The notes: generated by a model not told the origin, from the sequence alone. A stretch of 64,000 nucleotides of DNA from Prevotella melaninogenica (GCF_018128065.1 NZ_CP072360.1:1492501-1556500), one strand, 5' to 3'. Positions 26,275 through 36,700 are shown, counted from the stretch's first letter. Numbers and translations are program-made.

Positions 26275-27099
26275 TTACAGATAGTATGAAAGTGGACGCT
26301 CGTCTTCTTCCGAAGCATCGCTGTTGCTGCTCTCTACGTTTGAGTCTGTTTCAGAATCAGGAGAAGAGCTTATATTACTTTCCTCTAATTCCGCTTCCTC
26401 CGCTTTGCGAATGGCAGCAAGGAGCCTTTGATGGTCTTGCTCCTGTCCGAGTGCGGCTTCTTTCATGTATTCCATGAGCTCAGTCCCTCGTATCGCTTGC
26501 AGCGTTTCGTGAACCTCCGTTTCGCTTTCCTCATCGAGTGCATCGTCATTCCTGTGCCAACCGTTGACACGGATAATGTCCCTTGCGAGGATACTGGACG
26601 GTGATACTTCGGGCAGAGAATCGTCTGCTATCAGGCTTTCACTTCGTCCACCGATGTCCAATTCCAGTTCCTCACGGGCTATGGTGTCCTCATCCGGTTC
26701 GTCCATCGTATAATCGACATCCATCTCATTGTCGTCCTCCTCTGCGGTACTTCCTGCTTTTTCGGTCGCGCCCTGCCCTGTTTGGGTGTTTTGCCCTGCA
26801 AAAGTATCAGAAATTTTGGCTGAATTTTCAGACGAGGAAACAGCGGGAATTTCGGGGACAGACGGGGAAGTGAAAGGTTTGCTCCTGCCTACCAGAATAT
26901 GGTGGGCACTGTCTATTTGCTCTTGGGAAACAGAAGGCTTGGGACTTTCACCTTGCTTGCCAGCTTTCTGTTTCGGGGTGTTCTTACCTGATAGGGCTGC
27001 TGAGTCTTGAAAAAGCCTCCACAGGTATGCGATGCCCAAAATCACCCAAACAACACCCAAGAAAAGGAGAATATCTAAAAGAACAGTTTCCATATTCAC
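26275..27099 (-). CDS. traD: Conjugative transposon protein TraD (DUF4122)
   Basis: 274 residues. An N-terminal membrane helix (LLDILLFLGVVWVILGIAYLW) is followed by a long acidic, low-complexity region (residues 60-160) and a C-terminal helical domain containing the conserved RDIIRVNGWH and LQAIRGTELMEYMKEAA. This is the DUF4122/TraD layout. A GTG at 27099 overlaps the preceding stop by four bases; the ATG at 27093 is the alternative start. Role in transfer is not known. Confidence 0.85.
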   Translation of the reverse strand: MNMETVLLDILLFLGVVWVILGIAYLWRLFQDSAALSGKNTPKQKAGKQGESPKPSVSQEQIDSAHHILVGRSKPFTSPSVPEIPAVSSSENSAKISDTFAGQNTQTGQGATEKAGSTAEEDDNEMDVDYTMDEPDEDTIAREELELDIGGRSESLIADDSLPEVSPSSILARDIIRVNGWHRNDDALDEESETEVHETLQAIRGTELMEYMKEAALGQEQDHQRLLAAIRKAEEAELEESNISSSPDSETDSNVESSNSDASEEDERPLSYYL

Positions 27100-27572
27100 A
27101 GGTATAAAGTGTTTTTTAATTTCTGCTTGTCTGCAATCTCATTGATAAGCTCCTGATGAGTTTTGAGGTGATTGGTAAGGATATTCTCTATGTAAGCCGT
27201 CAACGTCGTTTCCGCCTTTGTATCGCGGAGAACATTGCGGAGTATGGTTAAGGTCTCTGTGTTGATCGTGAACCCCGATTTGTTTCGGGACCGCCTTGGA
27301 ATAAAGAACTTGGCTTTGTAATCCTCCCATTGCTCCTCTGTACTTTGCAGCATAAAGTCAGCAAGGTAATCCGTATCTGTAAAATCCTTGCTGTCTTCCA
27401 TAAGATGCTGAGTTCCGGACGCTGTTTTCTTTACCTGAGTGGGATTGTCCGTGTTGTCTTCCTTGGTATTCATGTCTCTTATGTAAACCTGAAAGAAAAT
27501 GACACAGCAATATATAATCAGAAGAATATTGCTGAATACCAAGAATAAAATCAGAAAATCGTTTGTTGTCAT
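27096..27572 (-). CDS. traC: DUF3408 protein, TraC-like
   Basis: 158 residues. The C-terminal half (SGFTINTETLTILRNVLRDT, then TLTAYIENILTNHLKTH) is the DUF3408 domain, a ribbon-helix-helix-like fold, suggesting DNA binding. Unusually for the family the N-terminus holds a membrane helix (FLILFLVFSNILLIIYCCVI). An internal ATG at 27470, with AAGAG upstream, would give the soluble form only; both starts may be real. It pairs with the next DUF3408 gene. Confidence 0.8.
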   Translation of the reverse strand: MTTNDFLILFLVFSNILLIIYCCVIFFQVYIRDMNTKEDNTDNPTQVKKTASGTQHLMEDSKDFTDTDYLADFMLQSTEEQWEDYKAKFFIPRRSRNKSGFTINTETLTILRNVLRDTKAETTLTAYIENILTNHLKTHQELINEIADKQKLKNTLYL

Positions 27573-27578
27573 AATATG

Positions 27579-28052
27579 TTATATTGTTATGGTTGTTTTA
27601 CGCCGTTGTCTTGCCGTGGCATTGTTGAGCAGTTCCTTATGCTCTCTGAGGTGCTCACGCAAAATGTTGTCTATGTATGCAGCCATCGAGATCCGTTCAC
27701 CCAAGTCTTGCAGCACGTTCCTTAGTACCTGCAAGGTCTCCACATCCATCGTGAAGGCTGTCTTTTCGCGGATACGGACAGCGTGAAAATAGCGTGTCCG
27801 GTAATCGTCCAATGAGAGTACCTGAGTCTCATGCGGCACTTTCCTTGCCCTTTCCGCATTCGTTTCTTGGAGGACGGGAGTATTCCCTTGAACCGGCATA
27901 ATCTCCTTCGCCTCTTGTTGCTCGTTTTCTTCATCCTCATCGGGCGGGTCGAAGGCAAGCGTATCCTTGGGCTTTCCTTTCATCATGCCGTCCTCTGACA
28001 TCTCCTTGAGCTTGGCTTCCAAGATTTTTCTCCGTTCGTCAATCCGTGCCAT
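27579..28052 (-). CDS. traB: DUF3408 protein, TraB-like
   Basis: 157 residues, soluble. A charged N-terminal half with acidic stretch (DPPDEDEENEQQEAKE) precedes the DUF3408 domain (FTMDVETLQVLRNVLQDLGE, then AAYIDNILREHLREH). It overlaps the traA end by 14 bp, and lies between ParA-like traA and a second DUF3408 protein, the standard order in CTnDOT-type elements. The ParA partnership suggests a role in DNA or machinery positioning. Confidence 0.82.
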   Translation of the reverse strand: MARIDERRKILEAKLKEMSEDGMMKGKPKDTLAFDPPDEDEENEQQEAKEIMPVQGNTPVLQETNAERARKVPHETQVLSLDDYRTRYFHAVRIREKTAFTMDVETLQVLRNVLQDLGERISMAAYIDNILREHLREHKELLNNATARQRRKTTITI

Positions 28053-28842
28053 TGTCCGCCTCCTTCTTTAGTCTGATATGCGTGAGCAGGCTGTCAATCA
28101 TCTCATCCAACCCCGTGCCTGCACGTTGGGCTTTGCCCGGAGCCAGATAAGTGGAACGGAATGCCCCACGAAAGCCGTATTGTTCCAACTCGTGACAGAA
28201 ACGGTGGGCGGCATAGACGTGTTCGTCAAACAGCGTATAGCCCTCGTTCCTGATGTATTCGCTGTATTTCTCTATCAGCGTGCTCTTCACCCGTCTGTCC
28301 ACCTTGTTCCAAAGGAGCATGACATCCTTGATACGCGCCCCGGTCATCGACACCCCCAAGTCCTGCATGGTCTTGGCATAGGCAAGGCAGGAGACCATTG
28401 ACTGTACGTCGGCCTCGATGGGGGAAAGGATATAGTCCATTTCTAGTGAGAGTTCCAGCAGATCACTCGTCCCCGCATGCCCGGGAAAGTCGAAGACCAC
28501 CAGTTCGAAGCGTTTCTTGGAATTTTTGCGGATATGTTCTTCAGCCTTGGCTATGGCACTCTTCGGGTCGGCCTTAAGAACACGGTAGGAAACACGTCCC
28601 AATGTTGAAAAATAGTTGTTCATCTGCTGGGAAACCAAGGGATCGCCCTCGACAAAAGTCTTTTCCCTTTGGCGGAGCTTATAAAAAGAGTCCTGCGAAA
28701 GGTCGCAATCCACGATGAAGAGTTCGATGCCTTTCTCATAATAGAGGATGCTGCTGACGATTTCTGCCAGCGTGCTTTTTCCGACACCTCCCTTCTGGGA
28801 GGAAAAGCCCAGAAAGATGGGCGATGTATTTGTCTGTTCCAT
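28039..28842 (-). CDS. traA: ParA-family ATPase TraA
   Basis: 267 residues from ATG 28842 (MEQTNTSPIFLGFSSQ). The ParA deviant Walker A KGGVGKS is at residues 17-23, a VDCDLSQDS segment follows near 50, and VVFDFPGHAG is the Walker B region. The frame stays open upstream to 28974, but those residues are low-complexity and come from the repeat-rich control region. First gene of the minus-strand tra operon. Confidence 0.9.
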   Translation of the reverse strand: MEQTNTSPIFLGFSSQKGGVGKSTLAEIVSSILYYEKGIELFIVDCDLSQDSFYKLRQREKTFVEGDPLVSQQMNNYFSTLGRVSYRVLKADPKSAIAKAEEHIRKNSKKRFELVVFDFPGHAGTSDLLELSLEMDYILSPIEADVQSMVSCLAYAKTMQDLGVSMTGARIKDVMLLWNKVDRRVKSTLIEKYSEYIRNEGYTLFDEHVYAAHRFCHELEQYGFRGAFRSTYLAPGKAQRAGTGLDEMIDSLLTHIRLKKEADNGTD

Positions 28843-29432
28843 TGCGATAGATATTTTATTTGTTGAACTGTCTTTTGGGCGATATGCCGTTTGAACGTTT
28901 GATTGTCCGATAGAACCATCGACAGTTTGTTTTATCGTTTGTCTTGCCGATCTGTCGGTCATTTGTTTTATCAATCATTTGTTCTATCAACCATTCGGTT
29001 TGTCAAGAGTTCGAGAAATCTACATCTCGAAATGTCGAACTATCGAGAAATCGAACAATCTATTTTCCGAACTTTTTATCGTCCTTTTTAACGTTTGTTC
29101 GAGTGATTGTCCGCTCGTTCTGTCTGCAAAATAAAAGCTTTTTCGATAGATTTTTCTATGCCTGTGAAATGGAGGGAAATATGAGGAAAAAGAGGGAATA
29201 TGGCTGATAATGAGATATTTGGAAATCTGCCGTAACTTTGCAGGCGGATAGGGAACATGGAGGTAAACTACCCGAAGCGGACACCCTTACAGGTGGATGC
29301 TTCATTCGCATCAACTCTTGATACCAGCAAGGTGTGTCTTTGTCCGACAAACTCCGTTTCTGCCGACAAAGACCCTTGCCCCGAGGGGGGAGAGAATTAC
29401 TCCAAAGTCGTAATTAGATAAGGATAAAAACA
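28843..29432. other. Divergent control region between traA and mobA
   Basis: 590 bp without a convincing gene. The left part (about 28880-29110) is AT-rich and full of short repeats: TCGAGAAATC occurs at 29011-29020 and 29043-29052, and TTCGAGA/TCTCGAA form an inverted repeat at 29010-29031. The right part holds a -7 box TAACTTTG (29233-29240) and a long inverted repeat (29328-29379). It must contain the divergent promoters and is the expected place for oriT. Confidence 0.65.
29328..29379. other. Candidate oriT: extended inverted repeat ahead of mobA
   Basis: GCAAGG (29328-29333) pairs with CCTTGC (29374-29379), and TCTTTGTC (29337-29344) with GACAAAGA (29365-29372), giving one long stem with a small bulge and a 20-nt loop. 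It lies 54 bp upstream of the accessory gene mobA and the relaxase gene. Position and symmetry fit an oriT; no nic site can be identified from sequence. Confidence 0.5.
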
Positions 29433-29819
29433 ATGAACGAAAAGATAGAACGATGGGACAGATGGGATACCCGTCTTCCCAAGCCCAAAGACCAGCAACG
29501 GGCGATTGATTTGTTCCATAAATCAGGTGCGGAAACCAAGTCGGATTTTGTGCGTGGTCGTATCCTTGGAGAGAGTTTCAAAGTGATTACGGTGGACAAA
29601 TCTGCCGTGGAATATTACCGAAAGCTCTCAGAACTGACGACGCAAATCCATAAGATTGGCGTGCTGTATAACCAAGCCGTGCGTGCCATCAACAGCTATC
29701 ACAGCATAAAGACTGCACAGATTATGCTTGAGAAGTTGGAGAAATTGTCGGCTCAAATCATTGCCTTACAAGAGCAGGCTATCAATCTAACCATTGATTA
29801 TAGAAAGAAGAAGTATTGA
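29433..29819 (+). CDS. mobA: Mobilization accessory protein MobA
   Basis: 128 residues, no membrane segment. The N-terminal part (RLPKPKDQQRAIDLFHKSGA, then KSDFVRGRILGE) resembles a ribbon-helix-helix DNA-binding domain, and the C-terminal half is helical (IHKIGVLYNQAVRAINSYH), as in MobC-type relaxosome proteins. In CTnDOT-type elements this accessory is called MobA. It lies just after the candidate oriT and ends 17 bp before mobB. Confidence 0.83.
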   Translation: MNEKIERWDRWDTRLPKPKDQQRAIDLFHKSGAETKSDFVRGRILGESFKVITVDKSAVEYYRKLSELTTQIHKIGVLYNQAVRAINSYHSIKTAQIMLEKLEKLSAQIIALQEQAINLTIDYRKKKY

Positions 29820-29835
29820 GAATTTAGTTAGAAAA

Positions 29836-31116
29836 ATGATAGCAAAAATTTCAGCAACGGAGAACCTTGGAGGGGCACTCGGCTATAACTTCAAAAAGGT
29901 GGAGAAAGGGGAAGCAAGCATTCTCCTTGCCGCTGAGTTGTATCAGGACAGAGAGGGACGTTATACGATGGAGGACGTGCTTGCCGACATGGAGGCATTG
30001 ATACCCAAGAAATGCCGAACGAAGAAGACGGTGTTCCATTGTTCCCTTAATCCGCATCCGGACGAGAAGCTCTCAGATGAAACACTCACGCAGATTGCCA
30101 AGGAGTATATGGAGGCACTCGGCTACGGCAATCAACCTTATATCGTGTTCAAGCACAGCGACATCGCCCGTGAGCATATACACATCGTATCACTTCGGGT
30201 GGACAGTCGTGGGCAGAAGATTAATGATAAGTTTGAGAAACGGCGGAGCAAGCAAATTACCGATGCCTTGGAAAGGAAGTATAACCTTATTCCGAGTTCA
30301 AAGGTTACTGAGAAGGCAGTAGCAGAAACGCCCAAGGTAGATATTGGTAAAGGGAATATCAAGGAGCAGGTGGCAAGCGTTGTCCGCATGGTGCTGAAAC
30401 ATTATAAGTTTTGTTCATTAGGAGAACTGAATGCCATCCTGAGTAAATATAACCTTGCCGTGGAAGAAGTGAAGACGGAGTTTCGGGGAAAGAAATATGA
30501 CGGACTGGTCTATGTTCCGACAGACGACAAGAGCAATAAAGTAAGCACACCCATCCATGCCTCGGACATCGGCCGTGGTGTGGGCTATACTGCCGTACAG
30601 AACAGGATGCAAAAGTCCAAGCAAACCATCAAGCCACTGATACCAACCGTCAGGAACAAAGTGTTACAAGCTATGCGCACCTCTCCCCAGACAGAGAAAG
30701 ACCTGCGGAGCAGATTGGAGGAACAAGGCTTGCGTGTGGTAATCCGAAAAAATGACAATGGAAGAATTTACGGCATTACCTTTATTGATGACGAGCAAGG
30801 TGTTGCACTCAACGGTTCACGATTGGGAAAGGGATATGCCGCCAATGTATTCAATGGCTATTTTTCCAATCCTACGCACAACCCATTCTTGGTTGAAATG
30901 CTGTATGGTGGTTCGTCTGTTCGTTTGGAACCATCGCCAACCGCTCATCCCTTGCAATCAGATACGGAAGATGGAGACAACCTTGTCGATGAACTCATCG
31001 AGGATATAGTGGGTGACTCTTTCAGATCTACGGGCAATGATGATTGGAAAGAAGCGGCATGGCAGCGTAAACTTCGCAGGCAAAGCAAAGTCAATCTCAA
31101 ACGGAGGAAAAGATAA
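29836..31116 (+). CDS. mobB: Relaxase MobB
   Basis: 426 residues from ATG 29836 (MIAKISATENLGGALGYN); a longer frame from 29794 overlaps mobA. The relaxase/mobilisation nuclease domain occupies about residues 1-170, with the metal-binding HIHIVSLRVD motif near residue 115. It would nick oriT and stay bound to the transferred strand. The C-terminal half carries a basic tail (KLRRQSKVNLKRRKR). Functions with MobA and MobC. Confidence 0.9.
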   Translation: MIAKISATENLGGALGYNFKKVEKGEASILLAAELYQDREGRYTMEDVLADMEALIPKKCRTKKTVFHCSLNPHPDEKLSDETLTQIAKEYMEALGYGNQPYIVFKHSDIAREHIHIVSLRVDSRGQKINDKFEKRRSKQITDALERKYNLIPSSKVTEKAVAETPKVDIGKGNIKEQVASVVRMVLKHYKFCSLGELNAILSKYNLAVEEVKTEFRGKKYDGLVYVPTDDKSNKVSTPIHASDIGRGVGYTAVQNRMQKSKQTIKPLIPTVRNKVLQAMRTSPQTEKDLRSRLEEQGLRVVIRKNDNGRIYGITFIDDEQGVALNGSRLGKGYAANVFNGYFSNPTHNPFLVEMLYGGSSVRLEPSPTAHPLQSDTEDGDNLVDELIEDIVGDSFRSTGNDDWKEAAWQRKLRRQSKVNLKRRKR

Positions 31117-31199
31117 GTAGGTATTTCAAATTTTGTTTGAACAGTATTCAAACGCAATTCAAATAACGATAATACAACAAATATAAAAGCAATACGATT

Positions 31200-33203
31200 A
31201 TGGCACAAGAAGATGATTTAAGGGCATTGGGTAAGGTTATGGACTTTATGCGGGGTATATCGGTGATATTCCTCCTTATCAACTGTTATTGGTTCTGCTA
31301 CGAGGCATTTCAGCAGTGGCATTTTACACTCGGCGTCGTCAACAGAATTCTGATGAATTTCCAACACACGGCGGGCTTGTTTTCGTCTATCCTTTGGACG
31401 AAACTCTTTTGTGTGGTGTTTCTTGCTTTATCCTGCCTTGGGACAAAAGGCGTGAAAGAAGAGAAAATCACATGGCCAAAGATTTGGGCGGTGCTTTTCG
31501 CAGGTTTTGTGTTCTTCTTTCTCAACTGGTGGCTCTTAGCATTGCCCATCGGCAAGATTGGTGCAGCTACGCTATATATCTTCACGCTGTCCGTTGGTTA
31601 TATCTGTCTGCTGATGGGTGGCGTATGGATGAGCCGACTGCTCAAAAACAACTTGATGGACGATGTATTCAATACGGAGAACGAGAGTTTCATGCAGGAA
31701 ACACGATTGATGGAGAATGAATACTCGGTAAATCTCCCTACACGTTTTTACTATAAGAAGAAGTGGAACAAAGGTTGGATTAACGTGGTCAATCCCTTCC
31801 GTGCCTCAATGGTGCTTGGCACACCGGGTTCGGGTAAATCCTACGCCATTGTGAACAACTATATCAAGCAACAGATTCGGAAAGGCTTTGCCATGTATAT
31901 CTATGATTACAAGTTTCCCGACCTTTCCGAGATTGCCTATAATCACCTGCTTCATCACTTGGATGCCTATAAGGTAAAGCCGCAGTTTTATGTTATCAAC
32001 TTTGACGACCCACGCAGGTCTCACCGCTGCAATCCCATCAATCCTGCTTTTATGACGGATATATCCGATGCCTACGAGAGCGCATACACCATCATGCTCA
32101 ATCTGAACCGCTCGTGGATACAAAAACAGGGAGATTTCTTCGTCGAGTCTCCGATTATCCTGCTGGCTGCCATCATCTGGTTCCTGAAAATCTATGAGGA
32201 CGGGAAGTATTGCACCTTTCCCCATGCCATCGAATTTCTCAACCGTCCCTACGCACAGATATTCCCGATACTCACTTCCTACGATGAACTTGCCAACTAC
32301 CTTTCTCCTTTCATGGATGCTTGGGAGGGCGGAGCGCAAGACCAGTTGCAGGGACAGATCGCCAGTGCCAAGATACCGCTTTCACGTATGATAAGCCCTG
32401 CACTTTATTGGGTGATGACGGGCGATGATTTCTCGCTCGACATCAATAACCCTAATGAGCCGAAAGTGCTTGTAGTTGGTAACAATCCTGATCGACAGAA
32501 TATCTACTCGGCTGCACTCGGTCTGTATAACAGTCGTATCGTGAAACTCATCAATAAGAAAAAACAGCTCAAAAGCTCGGTAATCATAGACGAGTTGCCG
32601 ACTATCTATTTCCGAGGCTTGGACAACCTCATTGCTACTGCACGAAGCAACAAAGTGGCAGTATGTCTTGGTTTTCAGGACTTTTCACAGCTTACCCGTG
32701 ATTATGGCGACAAGGAAAGCAAGGTGATTCAAAATACGGTAGGCAATGTGTTTTCCGGGCAGGTAGTCGGTGAGACGGCTAAGACGCTTTCCGAACGGTT
32801 TGGAAAGGTCTTGCAGCAGCGGCAGTCCATGACCATCAACCGCAACGACAAATCAACATCTATCTCCACACAGATGGACAGTCTTATCCCGGCAAGCAAG
32901 ATTTCCAACCTCACACAGGGCATGTTTGTCGGTGCCGTGTCCGACAACTTCGATGAGCGCATCGACCAAAAGATTTTCCATGCGGAGATAGTCGTGGATA
33001 GTGCCAAAATCTCCGCCGAGATGAAAGCCTATCAACCAATCCCTATAATCGCGGACTTTACAAACGAAGATGGCTCCGACAATCTCAAAGAGACCATCGA
33101 AGCCAACTATAAACGCATCAAACAAGAGATTCTCTCACTTGTGGAATCGGAGAAGGAACGCATTAAAGCGGACCCGGCTCTTGCCCACTTGTCTAAGGAG
33201 TAG
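31200..33203 (+). CDS. mobC: Type IV coupling protein MobC (VirD4/TraG family)
   Basis: 667 residues. Four N-terminal membrane helices (residues 18-150) precede a cytosolic ATPase with Walker A GTPGSGKS near 207-214, YDYKFPDL just after, and Walker B SVIIDELPTIYF near 460. The final RSNKVAVCLGFQDFSQLTRD motif is typical of Bacteroidetes coupling proteins. It delivers the relaxase-DNA complex to the transfer channel. Last gene of the mob operon. Confidence 0.93.
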   Translation: MAQEDDLRALGKVMDFMRGISVIFLLINCYWFCYEAFQQWHFTLGVVNRILMNFQHTAGLFSSILWTKLFCVVFLALSCLGTKGVKEEKITWPKIWAVLFAGFVFFFLNWWLLALPIGKIGAATLYIFTLSVGYICLLMGGVWMSRLLKNNLMDDVFNTENESFMQETRLMENEYSVNLPTRFYYKKKWNKGWINVVNPFRASMVLGTPGSGKSYAIVNNYIKQQIRKGFAMYIYDYKFPDLSEIAYNHLLHHLDAYKVKPQFYVINFDDPRRSHRCNPINPAFMTDISDAYESAYTIMLNLNRSWIQKQGDFFVESPIILLAAIIWFLKIYEDGKYCTFPHAIEFLNRPYAQIFPILTSYDELANYLSPFMDAWEGGAQDQLQGQIASAKIPLSRMISPALYWVMTGDDFSLDINNPNEPKVLVVGNNPDRQNIYSAALGLYNSRIVKLINKKKQLKSSVIIDELPTIYFRGLDNLIATARSNKVAVCLGFQDFSQLTRDYGDKESKVIQNTVGNVFSGQVVGETAKTLSERFGKVLQQRQSMTINRNDKSTSISTQMDSLIPASKISNLTQGMFVGAVSDNFDERIDQKIFHAEIVVDSAKISAEMKAYQPIPIIADFTNEDGSDNLKETIEANYKRIKQEILSLVESEKERIKADPALAHLSKE

Positions 33204-33349
33204 ACCATTTACCAACCGATGTTTCCGAGCATCTGTTCCTTGCAAAGGTTTCCGAGAAAAGTTACCTTACTATTGGGAATAGAAAGATATATGTTCGAGA
33301 GAATATCTTTCGGACTGTATGTGTACGTCATTTTCTTTAATTATCAAAA

Positions 33350-33378
33350 GGGCGTGGCACCTGTTATGCACCACGCCC
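33350..33378 (-). terminator. Terminator of the minus-strand peptide gene
   Basis: GGGCGTGG (33350-33357) pairs with CCACGCCC (33371-33378); on the minus strand it is followed by TTTTGATAATT. It may also stop read-through from mobC. Confidence 0.7.
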
Positions 33379-33393
33379 TCGATAAAAATGGAT

Positions 33394-33600
33394 TTAATCA
33401 TCCCACAGCGATGACGGGCGGCGGCTCGGGGCGTCATAGTCATCGTCGTCCTCCTCGCCGTCAAAGAAGTTGTTGCCTTTCGAGAGTGCAGGCCCCGTGG
33501 CGGGGTCTTCACTGATGCCCACGCTGAGGGAGCCGGCGAGGATAGAGTTTTCTAATGTGATGGGGACCACTTTAATTTCCGGTTTGATGTAATTGTTCAT
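33394..33600 (-). CDS. Small peptide with N-terminal YIKPEI...ILAGS motif
   Basis: 68 residues. The N-terminal half, MNNYIKPEIKVVPITLENSI then LAGS, has the same pattern as the 57-residue peptide at 46635-46808 (YVRPEITMIP..LLAAS). After it comes an acidic Asp/Glu run (DGEEDDDDYD). No ordinary signal peptide or membrane helix. It follows the large surface protein on the same strand. Such short proteins recur in Prevotella beside surface-protein genes; function unknown. Confidence 0.7.
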   Translation of the reverse strand: MNNYIKPEIKVVPITLENSILAGSLSVGISEDPATGPALSKGNNFFDGEEDDDDYDAPSRRPSSLWDD

Positions 33601-33630
33601 TTTTTATTAATTAACTGTTTGTTTTAAATC

Positions 33631-33710
33631 ATCGGGGGGAGCGCACCGCCCGTTTCCGTGGGATTCGGAACGTGATGAATCACGCCCCTGCGGCGTGCCG
33701 CACCCCCGAT
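33631..33710 (-). terminator. GC-rich stem-loop after the large surface-protein gene
   Basis: ATCGGGGG (33631-33638) and CCCCCGAT (33703-33710) are exact complements, with a smaller inner hairpin CGTGAT..ATCACG near 33671-33684. On the minus strand it lies just after the stop at 33729 and before the peptide gene. The T-run is weak, so it may be an mRNA stabiliser. Confidence 0.45.
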
Positions 33711-33728
33711 GAAGAGAGACTTCTTTTT

Positions 33729-36700
33729 TTATTTCACTATCACCTTGCGACCATTGACGATATACACGCCGGTGGGAATCTGTCGGCGCACGCTGTCGTC
33801 GAGGCGGTCGGCCACGCGCTGTCCCTGGAGGTTGTACACCGCACCGTCTGCCGCACCGTCTGTCGCACCGTCCGTCGTGCCGTAGATGCCCGTGGTCTCG
33901 CCATCGAAGACGATGGAGAGCCGCTTGGCACCCTCATGGCTGTTGTAGCTGATGTAGGCGCGGTAGGCAGGCACCGTGACGGAGGGGTTGTTGGACGTTA
34001 CCTTGTGGAACAGGCCGTCGGCCTGCAGGATGTAGGCGTGATCGGAAGTGAGCCACCAGTTCACCACGTCATGCACCGCACCCTTGAAGTAGTAGTTGCC
34101 GGCAGATAGGACGATGCTGCTACGGTCGGCCTTCACCTGCAGGTTCTCTCCGCCGAGCTGTGGCGTGCCGTCAGCCACGAGCAGGTAGGGCCTGTAGGCT
34201 CCGAGCGTGCCGTTTACCTCCTTGAAGTGCACCGCGGTGCGGCTTTCCTGTCTGTCGGCAAGGGTGTAGGCCTTGAAGCCCTGCACGGGCAGGTCGTAGG
34301 GCAGGCAGAGCGTGGCCTTGCCGGCGGCGAGGGTGCGCTCGTAGCTTGCCTTCGCGGCGGTGAAGTCGAGCCCGATGGGCAGCGACTGTCCGTCGGTGAG
34401 GCGGAAGTCGTCGCACGTCCAGCCGTTGTTTTCCTTGTTATAATACACATAGTTCGGCTTCGCCTTGTCGGTCTCGCAGTAAAGGCCCGGCCACTCGCCC
34501 AGCACCTGTGCCCAGTGGCAGCTGTCGGTACGGTCGCCTTGCAACTTCTTTGTCACCTCGCCGCTCTTGAGTTGCTTCTCGACTATCCGCTCACCCTGTG
34601 CTGTGCCGCAGGGGTTGAGGTAGTAGCAGTTGTTGAGCGTGGGGTTCGGGGCGAAGGTGTAGCCGCCCTTGGAATTGTTCGTGCCGGTGTAGAGGCAGTT
34701 GTCGAAGGTGCAGGTGGCGTCGTCTGCCTGACCGCATACAAATCCGCCCATGCCCTGCCTGCTGTTGTCGGTGGTGCCATTGAGGTCGCCGGCCACGATG
34801 CAGTCTTTGAAGGTGATTTTGCCTTTGCTGTATGCTGCGCGCACCATTCCTGCGGCGCAGTAGGTGTCGTTCTTGTCGCCGTTAGTGATTTTCACATCGC
34901 TGACGCAGCCCGAGAAAGTGGTGTTGCCACCCGCCTCGAAAGCAAATACGCCCAAAGGCTCGCTGTCGGACGTCATCTGCCCCGTTACGCGCAGGTTCTT
35001 GATGGTGGCATTTGTTACAGAGGGGAACAGCGCGATGTAACCACCGCCGTTACCGTTCCAATCGATCGTGATGGTGTGCCCCTGTCCGTCGAAGGTGCCG
35101 GAATAGCCGGTGCTCTCGCTGCCTATTTTCAGGAAGTCCCCGCCGAGGTCGATGTCGGCGGTGAGCCTGGCGTTGAGTTTTCCCTCCCCGGATCTTACGA
35201 GCTCGCCGAACTTCTTCCAGTCGTCCTTGGTGGCGATGCTGATGTCTTTGAAGACCACGTTTGCCACCACGGTGGTGTTGCCGGTAACGGTAGAGGACGC
35301 CGAGAAGTCGCCCTCAAAGCTGAGCGCGTAGGTAATGTTGGGAGCGTAGTCAGCACCGAGCAGCTCCTGCACGGTGGGCAGGCTGACGGTCTGGCCGCGG
35401 TTAGCGTAGCGCATGGCCTTCACCTTGCCGTTGAGAGTGAACTTCACCTCGTACACCTGTTTTGCAGCCTCGGCGGTGGGCTGCGGAATGGTGTCGGTGC
35501 CGAGCACCTGTCCCCACACGGTTTCCTCGCGCGTGCCCTGCAACTTATGAGCCACATAGCCGTTCTTGAGTTGCTCCTTGGTTACCTGCGTGCCCTGTGC
35601 CTCGCCGCAGGTGTTGAGGTAGTAGCAGTTGTTGAGGGTGGTGGTGGCGCCGGAGGTATTGGTCGGGGCGAAGGTGTAACAATTGTTGTTGCTGTTGTCC
35701 GCGTTGTTCGTGCCGGCGTAGAGGCAGCGGGTCAGCGTGCAGGTGCCGTTCTGGCTATATACAAATCCGCCCATGCCTTTCTGCCCTTTCTCGGTGGTGG
35801 CGTCGATACTGCCCTTGACGAGGCAGTCGGTGATGGTGACGCGGGCACTGGGGAATATATAGGAAATCAAGCCTCCAGCCCCGCATCTGTCGCTGGTATA
35901 GCTGCTCGTGATGTTCACCGCGCTGACGCAGTTCGCGACGGTGATGTTGCCGCCAGCCGCTTCGTCAATCAGTCCCGACAGATAGAAACTGTTCGACCGG
36001 ATGGAGCCTTCGGTGCGCAGGTTCTTGATGGTGGCGCCATTCACTCTCCCGAAGGGGGCGACGTCGTTGGCCGAGCCGGCATCCCAGTTGACGGTGAGCG
36101 TGTGGTTCTGCCCGTCGAACGTGCCGGCATAGGGCTTGTTGGCAGTTCCCGCCATCGTGATGTCCGTTTCGAGGTTGACGTCCTTCGTCATCTTCGCATC
36201 AACGGCGGTCTGTCCGTCTTCCACGAGGGCGCAGAACGCCTGCCAGTCAGCCTTCGACGCGATTTCGTAGCAGTCTTTTTCGGTGATGCTTACTGTCACC
36301 TGCCTGTCGGCTGTTACGGTGGTGGAGGCGTTGAAGCCGTCGGCAAAGGCGATGGCATAATAATGATGAGGGTTGTAGCCCGTGCCTAAGAGGTCCTGCG
36401 CCGTGGGCAGCTCGACGGTCTTTCCGCTGTTGGCATAGCGCGTTGCCTTCACCTCGCCGTTGTAGACGAACTTTACCTCGTACACCCGCTTCGTGGCGTC
36501 GGTGGTAGGCTGCGGAATGGTGTCGGTGCCGAGCGTCTGTCCCCACACCTGCGACTCTATGCCCTTCTGCAACTTATAGGCTACGTAGCCGTTCTTCAGC
36601 TGCGCCTCGGTGATCTTATCGCCCTGCACTTTGCCGCAGGGGTTGAGGTAGTAGCAGTCGGTGAAGGTGGCGCCGTAGCCGTCCTTGCCGAAGGTTTTGC

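Noticed and set aside
34227..36389. A 720-codon open frame on the plus strand opposite the large surface-protein gene
   Set aside because: It is the mirror of a GC-rich, repeat-built gene and shows the same threefold repeat as a by-product; no domain, and composition typical of antisense frames.
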